Shown in pieces: positions 59,101 through 64,000 of a stretch of 64,000 bases of DNA. The position numbers and the translations under genes are program-made. Numbering within the stretch: position 1 is the first letter of the stretch; each line of letters starts with the position of its first letter. Below the pieces are notes generated by a model, which saw nothing but the letters and a program-made list of their open reading frames with translations, ran no database searches and was not told the DNA's origin. The DNA is taken from positions 1-64,000 of the forward strand of contig WRNE01000001.1 in the NCBI GenBank assembly GCA_009776725.1. The letters are read 5' to 3'. This stretch comes from Coriobacteriia bacterium (GTDB lineage Bacteria; Actinomycetota; Coriobacteriia; Coriobacteriales; UBA8131).

Positions 59101-62100
59101 TCTATGTCTGGCCGGTCAGCCTCGTCTTCGTCGCTGCTGCTGGAAGGCGAGGAGGGCTTGTTGGAAGGATTGTCGACCCGGATGTAGGCACCTGAGCCAT
59201 CACGCTGGTAATATGTCTCGCTGCGATGCTCGTCGATATACTTGTCATCGACCGCCTCGTATTCAGCCGTTACGGCGTTGAGGCGGTAGACCTGTCCAGA
59301 AATGTCCTGGCCGTACTCGCTGTAGTCGCCTGCAGTCGCGTTTTGGCCGTCGCCTTCTAGTAGCTCGTCTAAACCGGAGCCCGAGCGCTCGGTATTCTCC
59401 CCACCATAGGCCCCAGCCGAGCTATGTCCTTTGCTGAACGCGGCATCGACCTGGAGGCCGGGCTCTACAGAAGCCCCGTCCTGATAGATCGAGTCATGGG
59501 CCTCTTGGCTCATCTTGGCACCTGCCACGACAACGGTCAGGGAGACACCGACCCCGGCTACCCCGGCTACCCCGATTGCGGCAGCTGTCGATATGACGTC
59601 ACGGTTGGACGAGGCGAAGACGAGGATGTTGCGTCCGAAGACCACCGAGCCTTCGCCAATCACCGCTGATACCGTGTTGTAGCTCACGCTGACCAAGGCG
59701 GTCACGGCCACGCTTGCGACGCCGCCGCCGCCGATTGTGATGACGATGGCGATCAGCTCGTAGTCGTCGACCGCTTTCACGCTGACATCGCCTGCAGCAT
59801 AGATCTGGACGTTCTTTCCGACCAGGGCTTCGGTAGACACTTGGGTGATGATCACATCGAGCGCCCCGCCAACCCCGACTGTGCCGCCTCCGCCGCCGCT
59901 CAAGGCATCGGCAGTGACAAGCTCGAAGGACTTGGCTGAAACGCTCAGACCGCCCAAGATCGGCTGGTCTGCCCGGCCGACCAAGGTGTTGTCGGCAATA
60001 AAGGCCCGCGTGGCGTTCTCAAAGTAAGTGACAATGACCACAGCTGCCACGCCGACAGTGCCGCCCACGCCGACAGTGGCTGCAATGTTTATCAGGCTGC
60101 TTTTCGATGTTGCCTCGACTGCGACGTCCCTCGCCGAGCGGACGTCTCCGGCCAATCCCGCTGTAACAGCGTTTTGAAAGACCAGGACTGATATGTCGCC
60201 TGCCACGCCGACAGTCCCCCCGCCGCCGAAGCCGATGGCCAGCATTATCAAGTCATCCTCGGCGCTTGCACTGACAGTGACGTCGCCCCGAGCATTGACT
60301 GTCCCGCCAAGCAAGGCCTCGACAGTCTTATCGAATACCAAGACTAAGACGGTAGCCCCGACCCCGACCGTCCCACCGCCGCCTAAGGCTCCTGCCAAGT
60401 CAAGGATGAACGTGTCATCGGCAGCAGATACCAAGACGTTGTTCTGGGCGGTCAGGGATGCCGTGTCGACGATTGCCCGAACGGTGTTGCCGACCACTAA
60501 GGTGTTGATCACCCCGGCTACCCCGGCTGTGCCGCCGACAGCGCCAGAAATCGAGATGGTCAAGATGTCTTCTTTGCTGGTAGCCAAGGCATTGATGTCC
60601 CAACCGCTGCTTAAGGTCACGTCATTTGCTACATGTGTCTCTACAGTGTTGTTCAAGATCGTTGCCGAGATGGTGGCGCCGACTCCGGCAGTACTACCGA
60701 AGCCGAAAGCCCCACCAGCCACATAGATGCCAGAATCTAGATCAGACAGGATGTCGATCGAGCTCCCGGCAGACAGCACCGCCCCCTCGGCGATGATTGC
60801 CATTATCGTACTCTGGCCCACAGTCACTGGTATAACACCGGCTACGCCAGCTGTTTGGGCCGCCCCCAAGGCAAAACCGATTATCAGGTCCCAGTTCTCT
60901 CCCAGTGCCTGAATTGTTATGTTACCGGTGTCCGATATCAGCTGAGCAAGCCTGTTTATGGATGTTTTGGCAGTTTGGTTAAATACATTGACTATGACAG
61001 TAGCCCCAACGCCTGCAGTGTCTGCTGCGGCAAGGCTCATGCCAATAAGCAGTATCCAGCTTTTGTTCGATGAGGCGACATCGATGTCCCGCCTGGCCTT
61101 GACCTGGCTTCCAACCCCTATTTCGACGAGGGCTTGGCTGTTGGTGATCGTCACGTTTATAGACGCAGCCAAGGCGAAGTCGCCCGAGGTTGCAGAGACC
61201 GAGGCAAGGGCGCTGATCAGCTTTTCGACGACCAAGGCTTGGATTGTAACAGCCCCAAAGCTTTGGATGTCAGCTGAGGCACCGATGATCGTCTGTACCT
61301 TAGTGTTGGAAATGATGACTGAGACAGTGCCTCCGATGGCAGCATTGCCGCCGGTCACGGCAATCGAGAAAGCCGGGTTTAGCAGGTAGCTGTCAGATGT
61401 TGCAGTGATCGTGACATCGCCTTTGGTAGTCGAAAGCGAGCTCGATCCGAACTGCGCCAGTACCTGGTTATTCATTACTATGACGTTGATGGCGCCTCCA
61501 CCGGCCACCCCAGAGTCTGCAGTCGATATTGCGGCTGCAAAGGTAATAACGAGGAAATCGTTGGCCTGGGCGGCGTTTTGGGTGTAAGTGCCAGCGGTGA
61601 CAGTCCCGCCGTCCCCGACAATGGCTTTCACAGAGCTGTTGTTGACCAGTGTGGCCAGTGTCAGGCCCACAGCAACAGAGGCCGGCGAGACAGAGAGGGA
61701 GCCTGCGATGATCCTTGCTGTGGCTGTGTCCTCCGCATTGATTACGATGTCGTCTTCGATCAGGAAGCTGGCATTGCCTCCGATCAGCACCCGGATCTCG
61801 GTATTGTAGTAGATGACTGCGAACGACCCGGCTATGCTGACGTCGCTGTCCCCGCTAGGCGAAGAGATCGCCCCGGCAATAGCCTCGGCGTAATAGTTGT
61901 TCGAGCTTAAGAAGTTCAGCAGGTCGATGGCAGACAACAGTGTGTCTGTGCTGATGTTTATGGTAATAGTGTAGGAGTCTTTGGGTTTGCCTGTGTCTTT
62001 GTCCTTCTCCCGCTTGATATCGATAATGCCGGCTGGGTCGGCTTGGTTGTCCGACGAGTCTGTGATGAGGAAGCTGAGGTCAACGGTCGGTGTGAAGTCA

Positions 62101-64000
62101 GCAAAGGTCACAGCGATTTTTTCAGCTGTTATCGTCAGCGTCTTGCCGCTGACCCTGACATCGTCGCCGATCACGACTTCGACGGTATTGTTGGCATAGA
62201 CCAGGGCAAACGAGGCGCCAATGCCAACCGAGGTGCCTTTGGAAACCGATACGGCGCCTGCCCGGACCGCCAGTTTGGATTTGTCTGAGGAGCTGGCCTC
62301 GATCTCGCTGCCGCTGATGACGGTATCGTTGGCAATCTCTACCCGGGTACTGGCATTGGAAATGACGATGGCGACAGCCCCCGAGATAGTGACTGTGCTG
62401 TCACTGCCAGAAACCGATCCGGCTATCGCCTGGGCAGCTAGCGCACCGCGGTAGACCTTATCCATATTCTGGGTCGTTTTAGCCTGTACATGTACGCCGC
62501 CAGGCTCGGAGCCGTCAGGGCTGACTGCGATCGGGCTTGTGACGCTTCCCGCCAGATAAGCCAGGGCCTCGTTGTTGTTTATCGACAAGGCCACAGCCAG
62601 GGCTACTGAGTTCGACGAGTCGGCAAGGCTCATAGCCATGCCTGTAGCCCGGGTCCGGAAGTTGCCGTTGTTGTCGGCCAGCTCCAACAGGCCATAGGCC
62701 TCGATCGAGCCGCTGATATTCGCAGTCGCCTTATGGTTGGTGATGTTTACCCCCACGGCTGCCGCGAACATGATCTTCGACGAGCTGGTCGAAGAGGCGT
62801 TCCCAGCCACGTTCGACCCGTCCCCAGCTTGGGAGTTGGCAGTCGAGGTGGCCGTGCCTGTGGCGTCGTCGGGGGTCCCCTCGGTCTTTGCGCCTTGCGA
62901 CTTCAAGGCGTTAGTCGAGGTGGAGTTGCCGTTGGAGGCCTTCTCCCCACCGTCCTTGCTCTGGTTCTTGTCTAGCTTGCCATTGACATTGTCTGCCGTC
63001 TTGTTGTCCTTGTTCAGGTTGTCGTAATCGCCGGACGCCACCTTGTTGGAGTATTCCTCGGCGCTGCCGACGCCGTCGTTGAACTTGTCGATGTTGCGCT
63101 GCATGTCTGCGCCTATAGCAGTGGCGATGGCGAAGTTGTCGTCCTCGTTGTAGGTATGGGCCACCACCTGGGCTGTGCCGGCAAGGATAGCGTGGCCAAA
63201 GAACTCGGCTCTGATCGACGAGTCGATAATGCCGACCGTTACTGCTGCGCCTACGGCTGTCTCCTCGCCGACTGAAAAACCGCTGGCCTTGGTCAGGGTA
63301 TGGCCTTCTTGATAGGCATAAAGGTAGAAGTTCGTGGTCTCTGTGGCTTTCTCGGTCTTGGCCTTCAGTGTCTTGAAGTCCAGCCAGACGGTGGCGGCTG
63401 AAGCGTCGCGCATGCGTACTTCTCCGCTGGCATTGGTGACTCGGCTGCCGCTGGCGTCAAGGTATAAGGTGTACTCGTTCTTGTCGCCGTCCACGTAAAT
63501 CGGATGCCCCTTGTCGTCCAGCACTGGGGTTTCAGTCTCTTTGATGACGACGCACTCGCCGCCGGTGGTGACAATCTGCGTACCCGCCAAAACATAGGCA
63601 TAGATGTCGTTTTCGATGAGGGTCACAGCGACAGAGGCATCGATGGCGATGTCTTGGGGCTTGGAAGTCTGTTTGTTTTCTTTCTTCTGTTTGGTCAATG
63701 GGTCAGAGCCAGCCACTGAGATCGTCTCGGCGTCATGGCGTCCGACTGCCCGCAGGTCGACGCCGCCAGCTGTGATCTGCCGGTTTTGGCCGATGCCGGA
63801 CTGGACTGCCATATTCGAGATCGTCAAGGCAAAGGAGGCGCCGACACCGACCGACTTGCCGCTGGAAGTGGTGTCCTGCTTGGTATTTAGCGGCTTTTCA
63901 CCTTCTTGCAAGGGCCTAAACGTCGCCGTGATGCTGACATCGAAGCCTGGCATGTAGAAGCTTAAGGTATTGCCTCCGACGACCTCATAGTCCTCGATGG
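44139..64000 (-). CDS. Giant filamentous surface protein (3' part; gene continues beyond the right edge)
   Basis: At least 6,604 residues; the frame stays open to 64000, so the start is outside. The residues around the first in-frame ATG (GNTLSFYMPGFDVSITATF) look like the end of an InlB-B-type repeat, not a true start. About 63.8 to 54 kb encodes long runs of roughly 50-residue units of alternating glycine/alanine/valine strands (GVGATVLVLVF, VGVAGDISVLVFQNA), as in beta-helical adhesins of the haemagglutinin or LktA type. About 53.9-50.9 kb is rich in Tyr/Ser/Asn strands; about 50.1-48.9 kb is helical. Two related coiled coils (47.7-47.2 and 46.2-45.5 kb) each follow an LDANDAG motif. The C-terminus has a Pro/Arg stalk, LPSTG (44633-44619) and three membrane helices. 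Probable cell-surface adhesin; no enzyme domain was recognised. Confidence 0.88.
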   Translation of the reverse strand, partial: IEDYEVVGGNTLSFYMPGFDVSITATFRPLQEGEKPLNTKQDTTSSGKSVGVGASFALTISNMAVQSGIGQNRQITAGGVDLRAVGRHDAETISVAGSDPLTKQKKENKQTSKPQDIAIDASVAVTLIENDIYAYVLAGTQIVTTGGECVVIKETETPVLDDKGHPIYVDGDKNEYTLYLDASGSRVTNASGEVRMRDASAATVWLDFKTLKAKTEKATETTNFYLYAYQEGHTLTKASGFSVGEETAVGAAVTVGIIDSSIRAEFFGHAILAGTAQVVAHTYNEDDNFAIATAIGADMQRNIDKFNDGVGSAEEYSNKVASGDYDNLNKDNKTADNVNGKLDKNQSKDGGEKASNGNSTSTNALKSQGAKTEGTPDDATGTATSTANSQAGDGSNVAGNASSTSSSKIMFAAAVGVNITNHKATANISGSIEAYGLLELADNNGNFRTRATGMAMSLADSSNSVALAVALSINNNEALAYLAGSVTSPIAVSPDGSEPGGVHVQAKTTQNMDKVYRGALAAQAIAGSVSGSDSTVTISGAVAIVISNASTRVEIANDTVISGSEIEASSSDKSKLAVRAGAVSVSKGTSVGIGASFALVYANNTVEVVIGDDVRVSGKTLTITAEKIAVTFADFTPTVDLSFLITDSSDNQADPAGIIDIKREKDKDTGKPKDSYTITINISTDTLLSAIDLLNFLSSNNYYAEAIAGAISSPSGDSDVSIAGSFAVIYYNTEIRVLIGGNASFLIEDDIVINAEDTATARIIAGSLSVSPASVAVGLTLATLVNNSSVKAIVGDGGTVTAGTYTQNAAQANDFLVITFAAAISTADSGVAGGGAINVIVMNNQVLAQFGSSSLSTTKGDVTITATSDSYLLNPAFSIAVTGGNAAIGGTVSVIISNTKVQTIIGASADIQSFGAVTIQALVVEKLISALASVSATSGDFALAASINVTITNSQALVEIGVGSQVKARRDIDVASSNKSWILLIGMSLAAADTAGVGATVIVNVFNQTAKTSINRLAQLISDTGNITIQALGENWDLIIGFALGAAQTAGVAGVIPVTVGQSTIMAIIAEGAVLSAGSSIDILSDLDSGIYVAGGAFGFGSTAGVGATISATILNNTVETHVANDVTLSSGWDINALATSKEDILTISISGAVGGTAGVAGVINTLVVGNTVRAIVDTASLTAQNNVLVSAADDTFILDLAGALGGGGTVGVGATVLVLVFDKTVEALLGGTVNARGDVTVSASAEDDLIMLAIGFGGGGTVGVAGDISVLVFQNAVTAGLAGDVRSARDVAVEATSKSSLINIAATVGVGGTVGVAAVVIVTYFENATRAFIADNTLVGRADQPILGGLSVSAKSFELVTADALSGGGGGTVGVGGALDVIITQVSTEALVGKNVQIYAAGDVSVKAVDDYELIAIVITIGGGGVASVAVTALVSVSYNTVSAVIGEGSVVFGRNILVFASSNRDVISTAAAIGVAGVAGVGVSLTVVVAGAKMSQEAHDSIYQDGASVEPGLQVDAAFSKGHSSAGAYGGENTERSGSGLDELLEGDGQNATAGDYSEYGQDISGQVYRLNAVTAEYEAVDDKYIDEHRSETYYQRDGSGAYIRVDNPSNKPSSPSSSSDEDEADRPDIDQYDDAGGISFNVSTVNGISNTTSALILANATVTATGNVGQGHGNISVEAYDTASALLVAGAIGGAGIAGVGVGLTIGILNSNALAIVAGGATLSANGDILVRASVGESANSLQAGYDDLESGKQGIVQDDQGNTDDFNANATTTKALADSGVSAPASSSFMLISVAGGGALVGVGVSVAILMVFSTADAEMAGNVVQANSLSVEANMQFGQVLVVNVGIGAGFVGVTVSAGVAYFGGTVISAITGDAVINQTKSINVQTTGLTDVVSAAGTLAGGAVAVNAGIVIAINMTRVDTFIGQGVTIGSWQVNGSTESADINVATAFKAEAMGVILAITGGAVGVGVVAVVVVNKLDARTYIGLTPDAYPGEGKAAHAGSMGSNGSIGTIKARDIDVTSRVTGETTVYVLSAGGGAVAVNAIVALGFNYATGIAATNSVDIEARSLSVQAFMAGDVSISTIAVTLGGVAVGATVSVAYQKTTNLALIDATRGRLSIADGDILVQAGTLADPYSSEANVTMITGTAGGVAVALNVAIAINSSSNLAHIRGNNGDVSIDADNLTVQAYGNAHAYAVIGNASIGGISVNISVAYAGITSVQEALVDCNADIRLHGSLNVFSRQNKDIVSGNLVLDYKNAAYDQSMNKSNMAEAYVFSASVGLIAAVGNVVMADANATSRAMVVAGSLDVAGAISVVNEADSTAYAKIDNLSIGLASVGLMLGYAYADGTFMAVLSSTGSISAGTGIEVSNSYTAISEAVVNPALGGIRFSYFASVEVNIAYAHVATVAGAGISGNGRVGTAGNINVLNNGKVRANAEVKGAYFSASSLIVTVNTVVARLRAAQDAYIVDAYVEADDVSVLSLYNVVESSVLNADGSVKYQDDGLPALPTIDTSYGAFAVVGASYGSLSLVRVSANVAVSYSTSTVRAYVEGASSHIVNNLDVHTFAASYATANVAQPQFNASLVNVSVVALYAHASGYYLAFIDSSGSAGEGLAAGQIRVGVGHNTLATSTTGPLGNLSLSVSAANLNVNTAFAYAEATASAYLVGNGKVTATGANGLAGDLLVQANGKAQALANVYTPTIAIELLSLAGNVVYSYLTVSQSAWFDIGSGGEVHVLGSLNVRSELSSLSDAQSGSPNQGSGFRISLVNGAVTYAYAYSELVNKAYIAGSGTIDVEKDVRVEAKSSSEAVAEVRVPNSVDIFRIAVSFAQSSVTDTVVAYIEGVQLTAGASLDVLATSNTRSLATSASGHTFGLGLLGGGNMLAMIGREDKANFVSAYIGDNANVVAEGDITVEANNNGYARARQTAGLDLGIVGVGMNAVQTYSYYRTEAYIGTKATVKSLGGDVLVKASDYAVADSLVNGTSIGLLFNASNKYAYNYISQQTTAEVRAQADVWAHGSVGIEAESSAKMTAITLSGSGGFITSGTFKAYNTLHREIEVNIYDNVSIFADFGSINIIARAGERDDIHTEANATQGGAFGGGETQATTNYSSSSIVNVGSKVTVTNTFGDVVIAAYISARNIQTIGDIGMYAIGSSAHADAVFTREIATNTNFQARVNIASNASEQSTITAKNITILSKINDMYIESYTYAATGGFLNFAYAYSDVYFYLDMSVLVDNVHLSAYDNLLIMADATPRSSGRHIYARARTRITAFAGRIVSQAHLYGNSNVSVTIRDNARITGADVRIDRKAFAANVELSANGVRRAIASKKEVTANYLTSNTTMTIGPNVVFDIYDAAAGIAIDVYYDSQGSLQVRSVGTSTSFRYTIAGDQVHFSNIENNQAGRLTIIGSSNGINGAGNKIYGQEYVPELVVTNRTEADLVFASINLHNMSFAKSAVNALNSSYLNAYRPDWQETSEMTCPSIYIYSWGQASVYFTGLVSNERGLLHIEWTEQNNTGNGSLYTQSIAMGGAALAPVWAHELVVLNADNMGSLTGRFEAYLTVRDGLDARVYIEATADVWLELTLADITAKKEFTDSLPTGPIQGTLDLEKILAVGLLDIVLPTAFRMEYLASAGVASIIIPGVLQFTTESLDLGTVTLTLSELEKYRIGGQDANYQIYTLPNGTELYLDAFGQVRRILTPQGYAFDTSLYQLSYNGSGQAAIDFLEYEVRLNLSTGDLYVYGEKGFDLYMEYDLSLGGWYTVAGNIVTRQGVELLRVSNPGSSQSIDPYDLNEIKSNYYWKTEGGFDYYFLFAENISNLHNTSYSDYYVLAFFAGTDYLANVYTGSRTANSVVTSSGTEYEVTFDSRSFSYNGSGTITSEVERYNVYTRFTTTINQVAVYVEVIEVQLRTYTYSNGVRPSTYTVSWASNEARVYYARAGNYSEGSTDYVQIDYWNNVTSYRFGINNNSSSSTNPLAAYVITDTPRMNMAGNRVVSITIAYDYIRLSSLGTSALTVQYEDSDNDVPRVQAQGWRINFPGNSSLAYFIVPYSIYELIDPNGDRYELDSTSEEAIYSIRYDGAGNAYTEWETITSGYVHLSTGQTVRLSSYNSNYRVSQRILVSTGAVVTRNESEYEKLYDDGEGWSSGVFLYSQTFVYDLLTGTASFDIRPGYTYVDPSSLTYSPNTQLLSISGKQHLVQISDDVALSSVGSYYYWTGSSWESAGLYQHTADHDTEAQLGIPEGLGYYEVRGGGESRLVIYASNGVTYHISFVSNEAQVRVGSDGTVKWYDQNDTDQTREAVIEGTTYLVSYLEGFSVTLKMDDRAGSIHDGDTPKGRLDADGADNTDIKANGGNITIYAHSIGSIGTEADPLEMELAWPGRFVFYDLEGEQRIGTDTYIYVENGDWYFDDQTVIEGSEEKDVVVMIATRDGSIFADDISVLYGRFVLQTNVVWIYDSALIVIDWQPNPDSTSSGNISFRHMGSVYSLVDLNANAFDTEAKGDILFEAIISKESAISLVAGNTIGQYHGDQPGLYCDEYGYRAFIKFADTDDDSNSMLSLSARSSIGLIDDYLIIDIPAGLTLLVPYVKDIYIDALELILAQINNDPEDPAEYYEVRIGDYPLLACLMDLITHPDNPKVNEFSGYTYGDSDNLHEGDWLALIERQLLEMLINVQDPSDLAAWILIRADRSVWTELLSKALVSAMLGQETGLPTQWILDLFTTDELEALLDQDSLNILIAAAYSQSLDGLPGMVDAISLAGLVSDSHLQRIFDSLGEEEKLLLGLDANATSISIDDLVVLVENDYQLTLLDVLLGYLGDDGLLKLFDHLSDADKELLGLDGSQSTISLDDLYLLLANGFGLSAHDVVCLLIGLDPYEEADPDDPDGQLAGLDYDAIDPVTKSFLVRLLFLTKQDGALLAMQLLIGQGPEAVFEMVFGAGGKLLATDPLKPIDAREQTAASGEAYQVDYELAWAFLTRLLEIQMTPVLSLDALGNAELDAFGNYVFEPGPECFDGLGALLGSLLTPDEIADLYQAAFFSARYPQEAADDGYDDPPARGFNIHIGLSTGVTYIYNDGYIYIVSDSGDLTVGQITSERGEVTIISLGGSILAEYDEHNEHVGHHILGRDITLHALFDVGRHSAPLLLEMRENSPVIVLNIDEDIYYDQGQAQKVEQGPPFEFEANNAEKTYILRYIQLTDQAGNLVFDENGYPVMAWVLDVVVRIDWMREDFLDPETRLTIDIDAGRDVAAEELNGSVRGSVFAGRDAWYTVNDGEVATIVDPLTVKIGGTLTIDARDDISVYGLGSLTMVANSLSGQVNARVENDLHLSNSDAKDLVVGPIWAGGDVTIVSGQSLVEGDRYEGEPYGEYAQVTGTNIDLSALGAIGNDLMPFKIDTRSGLNGTLTALAYSMVIHEISDDLILKNIESTQGDVTLLAPGSILDANDAGKVLEDAKNAEKASREAASEAEAKRLVYEMLNELADRYAEAYQAAEARRLAANQSLADATAARDQLVLDLSQAEQSLADLLALSPGQLDAIALCQDQIDQLRGLISVANDLVDELNAAYQAAAESAANTQAQAQSAQLQAGLAYDEWQAQRAIALSLRDQADYKYSLINSATPTVISPFVLNLTAGGSIGRTDYLLSIGVGGYVNAEAPDGIYLAGFGDLQLGDMLTDEVVLVTVTGDLDSLSLIACSFVDLSSLGGNVGTADQRVLLDTKALSGLVMPGYGLYIENLSSLEIVSIHGGHIDLQVTGDISGQAGSSPHIIADTAYLFVTGTLGSIGSPLVTDVSVLLEVEAYGDISLEGYTNLTVIANSTVGQVNAKALGGLHLANTNGSDLKIGLIQAGLDVWLTADRNLVAGNSYGAPAHVKGRSISLSANGAIGSSSDPILIDTDSFLGGTFTAYAEQLVVEEVSDDLLLMHVEAGGDVYISAPGSVLDANDAGQAMKDAEDAIKQALDAEAAASAAQSLYEILEEYARRTAALLEAARANRQAVEQALSAALEAQGQAEADLLQAQADLADYNQQLTDALSRIVGIEALFADIELLRESGMTEADLAIAIDGLLADYGVLSLDELGAMLGELKELQANLDDAIATALADIVLLEDLLDSLDDQVVLLNQDLDKALLDESVAFDAAQAARQAADEALTEALAWQALALDKRQVADQALLDALGQSPTLSASGDLYLASGQAIGTYDRPLSVFVGKSLNAKSTTGVYIAAYGDLLLGDIDSGTGFCFTAEGSIFATSVISANEGELNSLTGSVGETDKPLVLQVKRLSGLGQSGFYLNSLCDLEVGSIYGGPHLVLVVDGDVLAAPGSQANIITEDLRLTATGNIGTTADPLRIAAGIISIYGRDISVLLMTDTTIRQISGDAIHIVGNTNIWADPDLPDDQYHIVGNSLSISANGMIGSERVPVRVWIPGELTAASKYLDVYLVNYYHEPSPDQDDDEPIVTRPRPRPLPSTGQEEVQASERPTAIIDTKTPQGSGKAEELEKAIDNDNRSWALANLILSLLSILMALLMLLSSIRKRQAGTSQLDRWRSRTDRLRALLGLSINSVLAIGAMVLFISTEDLGGSMLFFDSWAAVHIVILLVQIVVTLALRSQGKDPSQPSTPIKLGEVASDQ

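Noticed and set aside
44139-63953. Start of the giant gene at the ATG at 63953
   Set aside because: The frame continues upstream to the window edge with residues that complete an InlB-type repeat, and no signal peptide follows this ATG.
44245-63957. Many open frames on the + strand opposite the giant gene
   Set aside because: They are short, have no good ribosome binding sites, and mirror the GC-rich, low-complexity repeats of the minus-strand gene. Proteins read from them show only composition bias.

Overview
The window looks like chromosomal DNA of a Gram-positive actinobacterium, most probably an anaerobic Coriobacteriia member. The evidence is the actinobacterial style of FtsZ ([12 protein letters not shown] near the start, IPDFLKRDF near the end), its linkage in one orientation to yggS, sepF, proC, yggT and divIVA, a clostridial/actinobacterial type III glutamine synthetase, and strong purine-rich Shine-Dalgarno sites. 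The taxonomic call is inference; no rRNA gene is present.

Layout. (1) 1-2428: a repeat remnant, then glnN on the + strand. (2) 2601-8803: a compact minus-strand housekeeping block transcribed ftsZ, yggS, sepF, proC, yggT, divIVA, DUF167, DegV. (3) 8804-10377: about 1.6 kb without a convincing gene, holding mosaic copies of a dispersed repeat also seen at 1-152, a 14-bp hairpin and short direct repeats. (4) 10378-37888: fourteen tandem minus-strand paralogues. Each has a signal peptide, a PKD-like domain, 3 to 13 leucine-rich-like repeats of about 31 residues (MFxxCxSLxxLPxGFNLPQ pattern, BspA/DUF285-like) and a C-terminal type I dockerin. (5) 38175-42729: three minus-strand cohesin genes, namely two single-cohesin proteins with a C-terminal membrane anchor and one scaffoldin with three cohesins, MBG-like domains and its own divergent dockerin. 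(6) 43508-44008: a + strand GyrI-like effector-binding protein. (7) 44139-64000: the 3' part of a giant minus-strand surface protein of more than 6,600 residues, running off the right edge.

How they work together. Regions 4 and 5 look like a complete, self-contained cohesin-dockerin system. Unlike a cellulosome, none of the fourteen dockerin proteins here carries a recognisable catalytic domain; the cargo is an array of PKD-LRR proteins of the kind usually seen as adhesins. The fourteen cargo dockerins share almost invariant calcium loops (DxNGDGxVTMDE and DMDxDxxITMxD), while the scaffoldin dockerin differs at the recognition positions (Ala-Ala). This suggests two tiers: cargo binds one class of cohesin, the scaffoldin binds another, and two membrane-anchored cohesins hold the assembly on the cell. 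Which cohesin binds which dockerin cannot be decided from sequence alone.

Several cargo genes, and the divergent GyrI-like gene, share a 5' leader containing a GGTTTTATCCACAT-like element close to the ribosome binding site, hinting at common control. The giant neighbouring surface protein makes the whole right-hand 54 kb a cell-surface locus.
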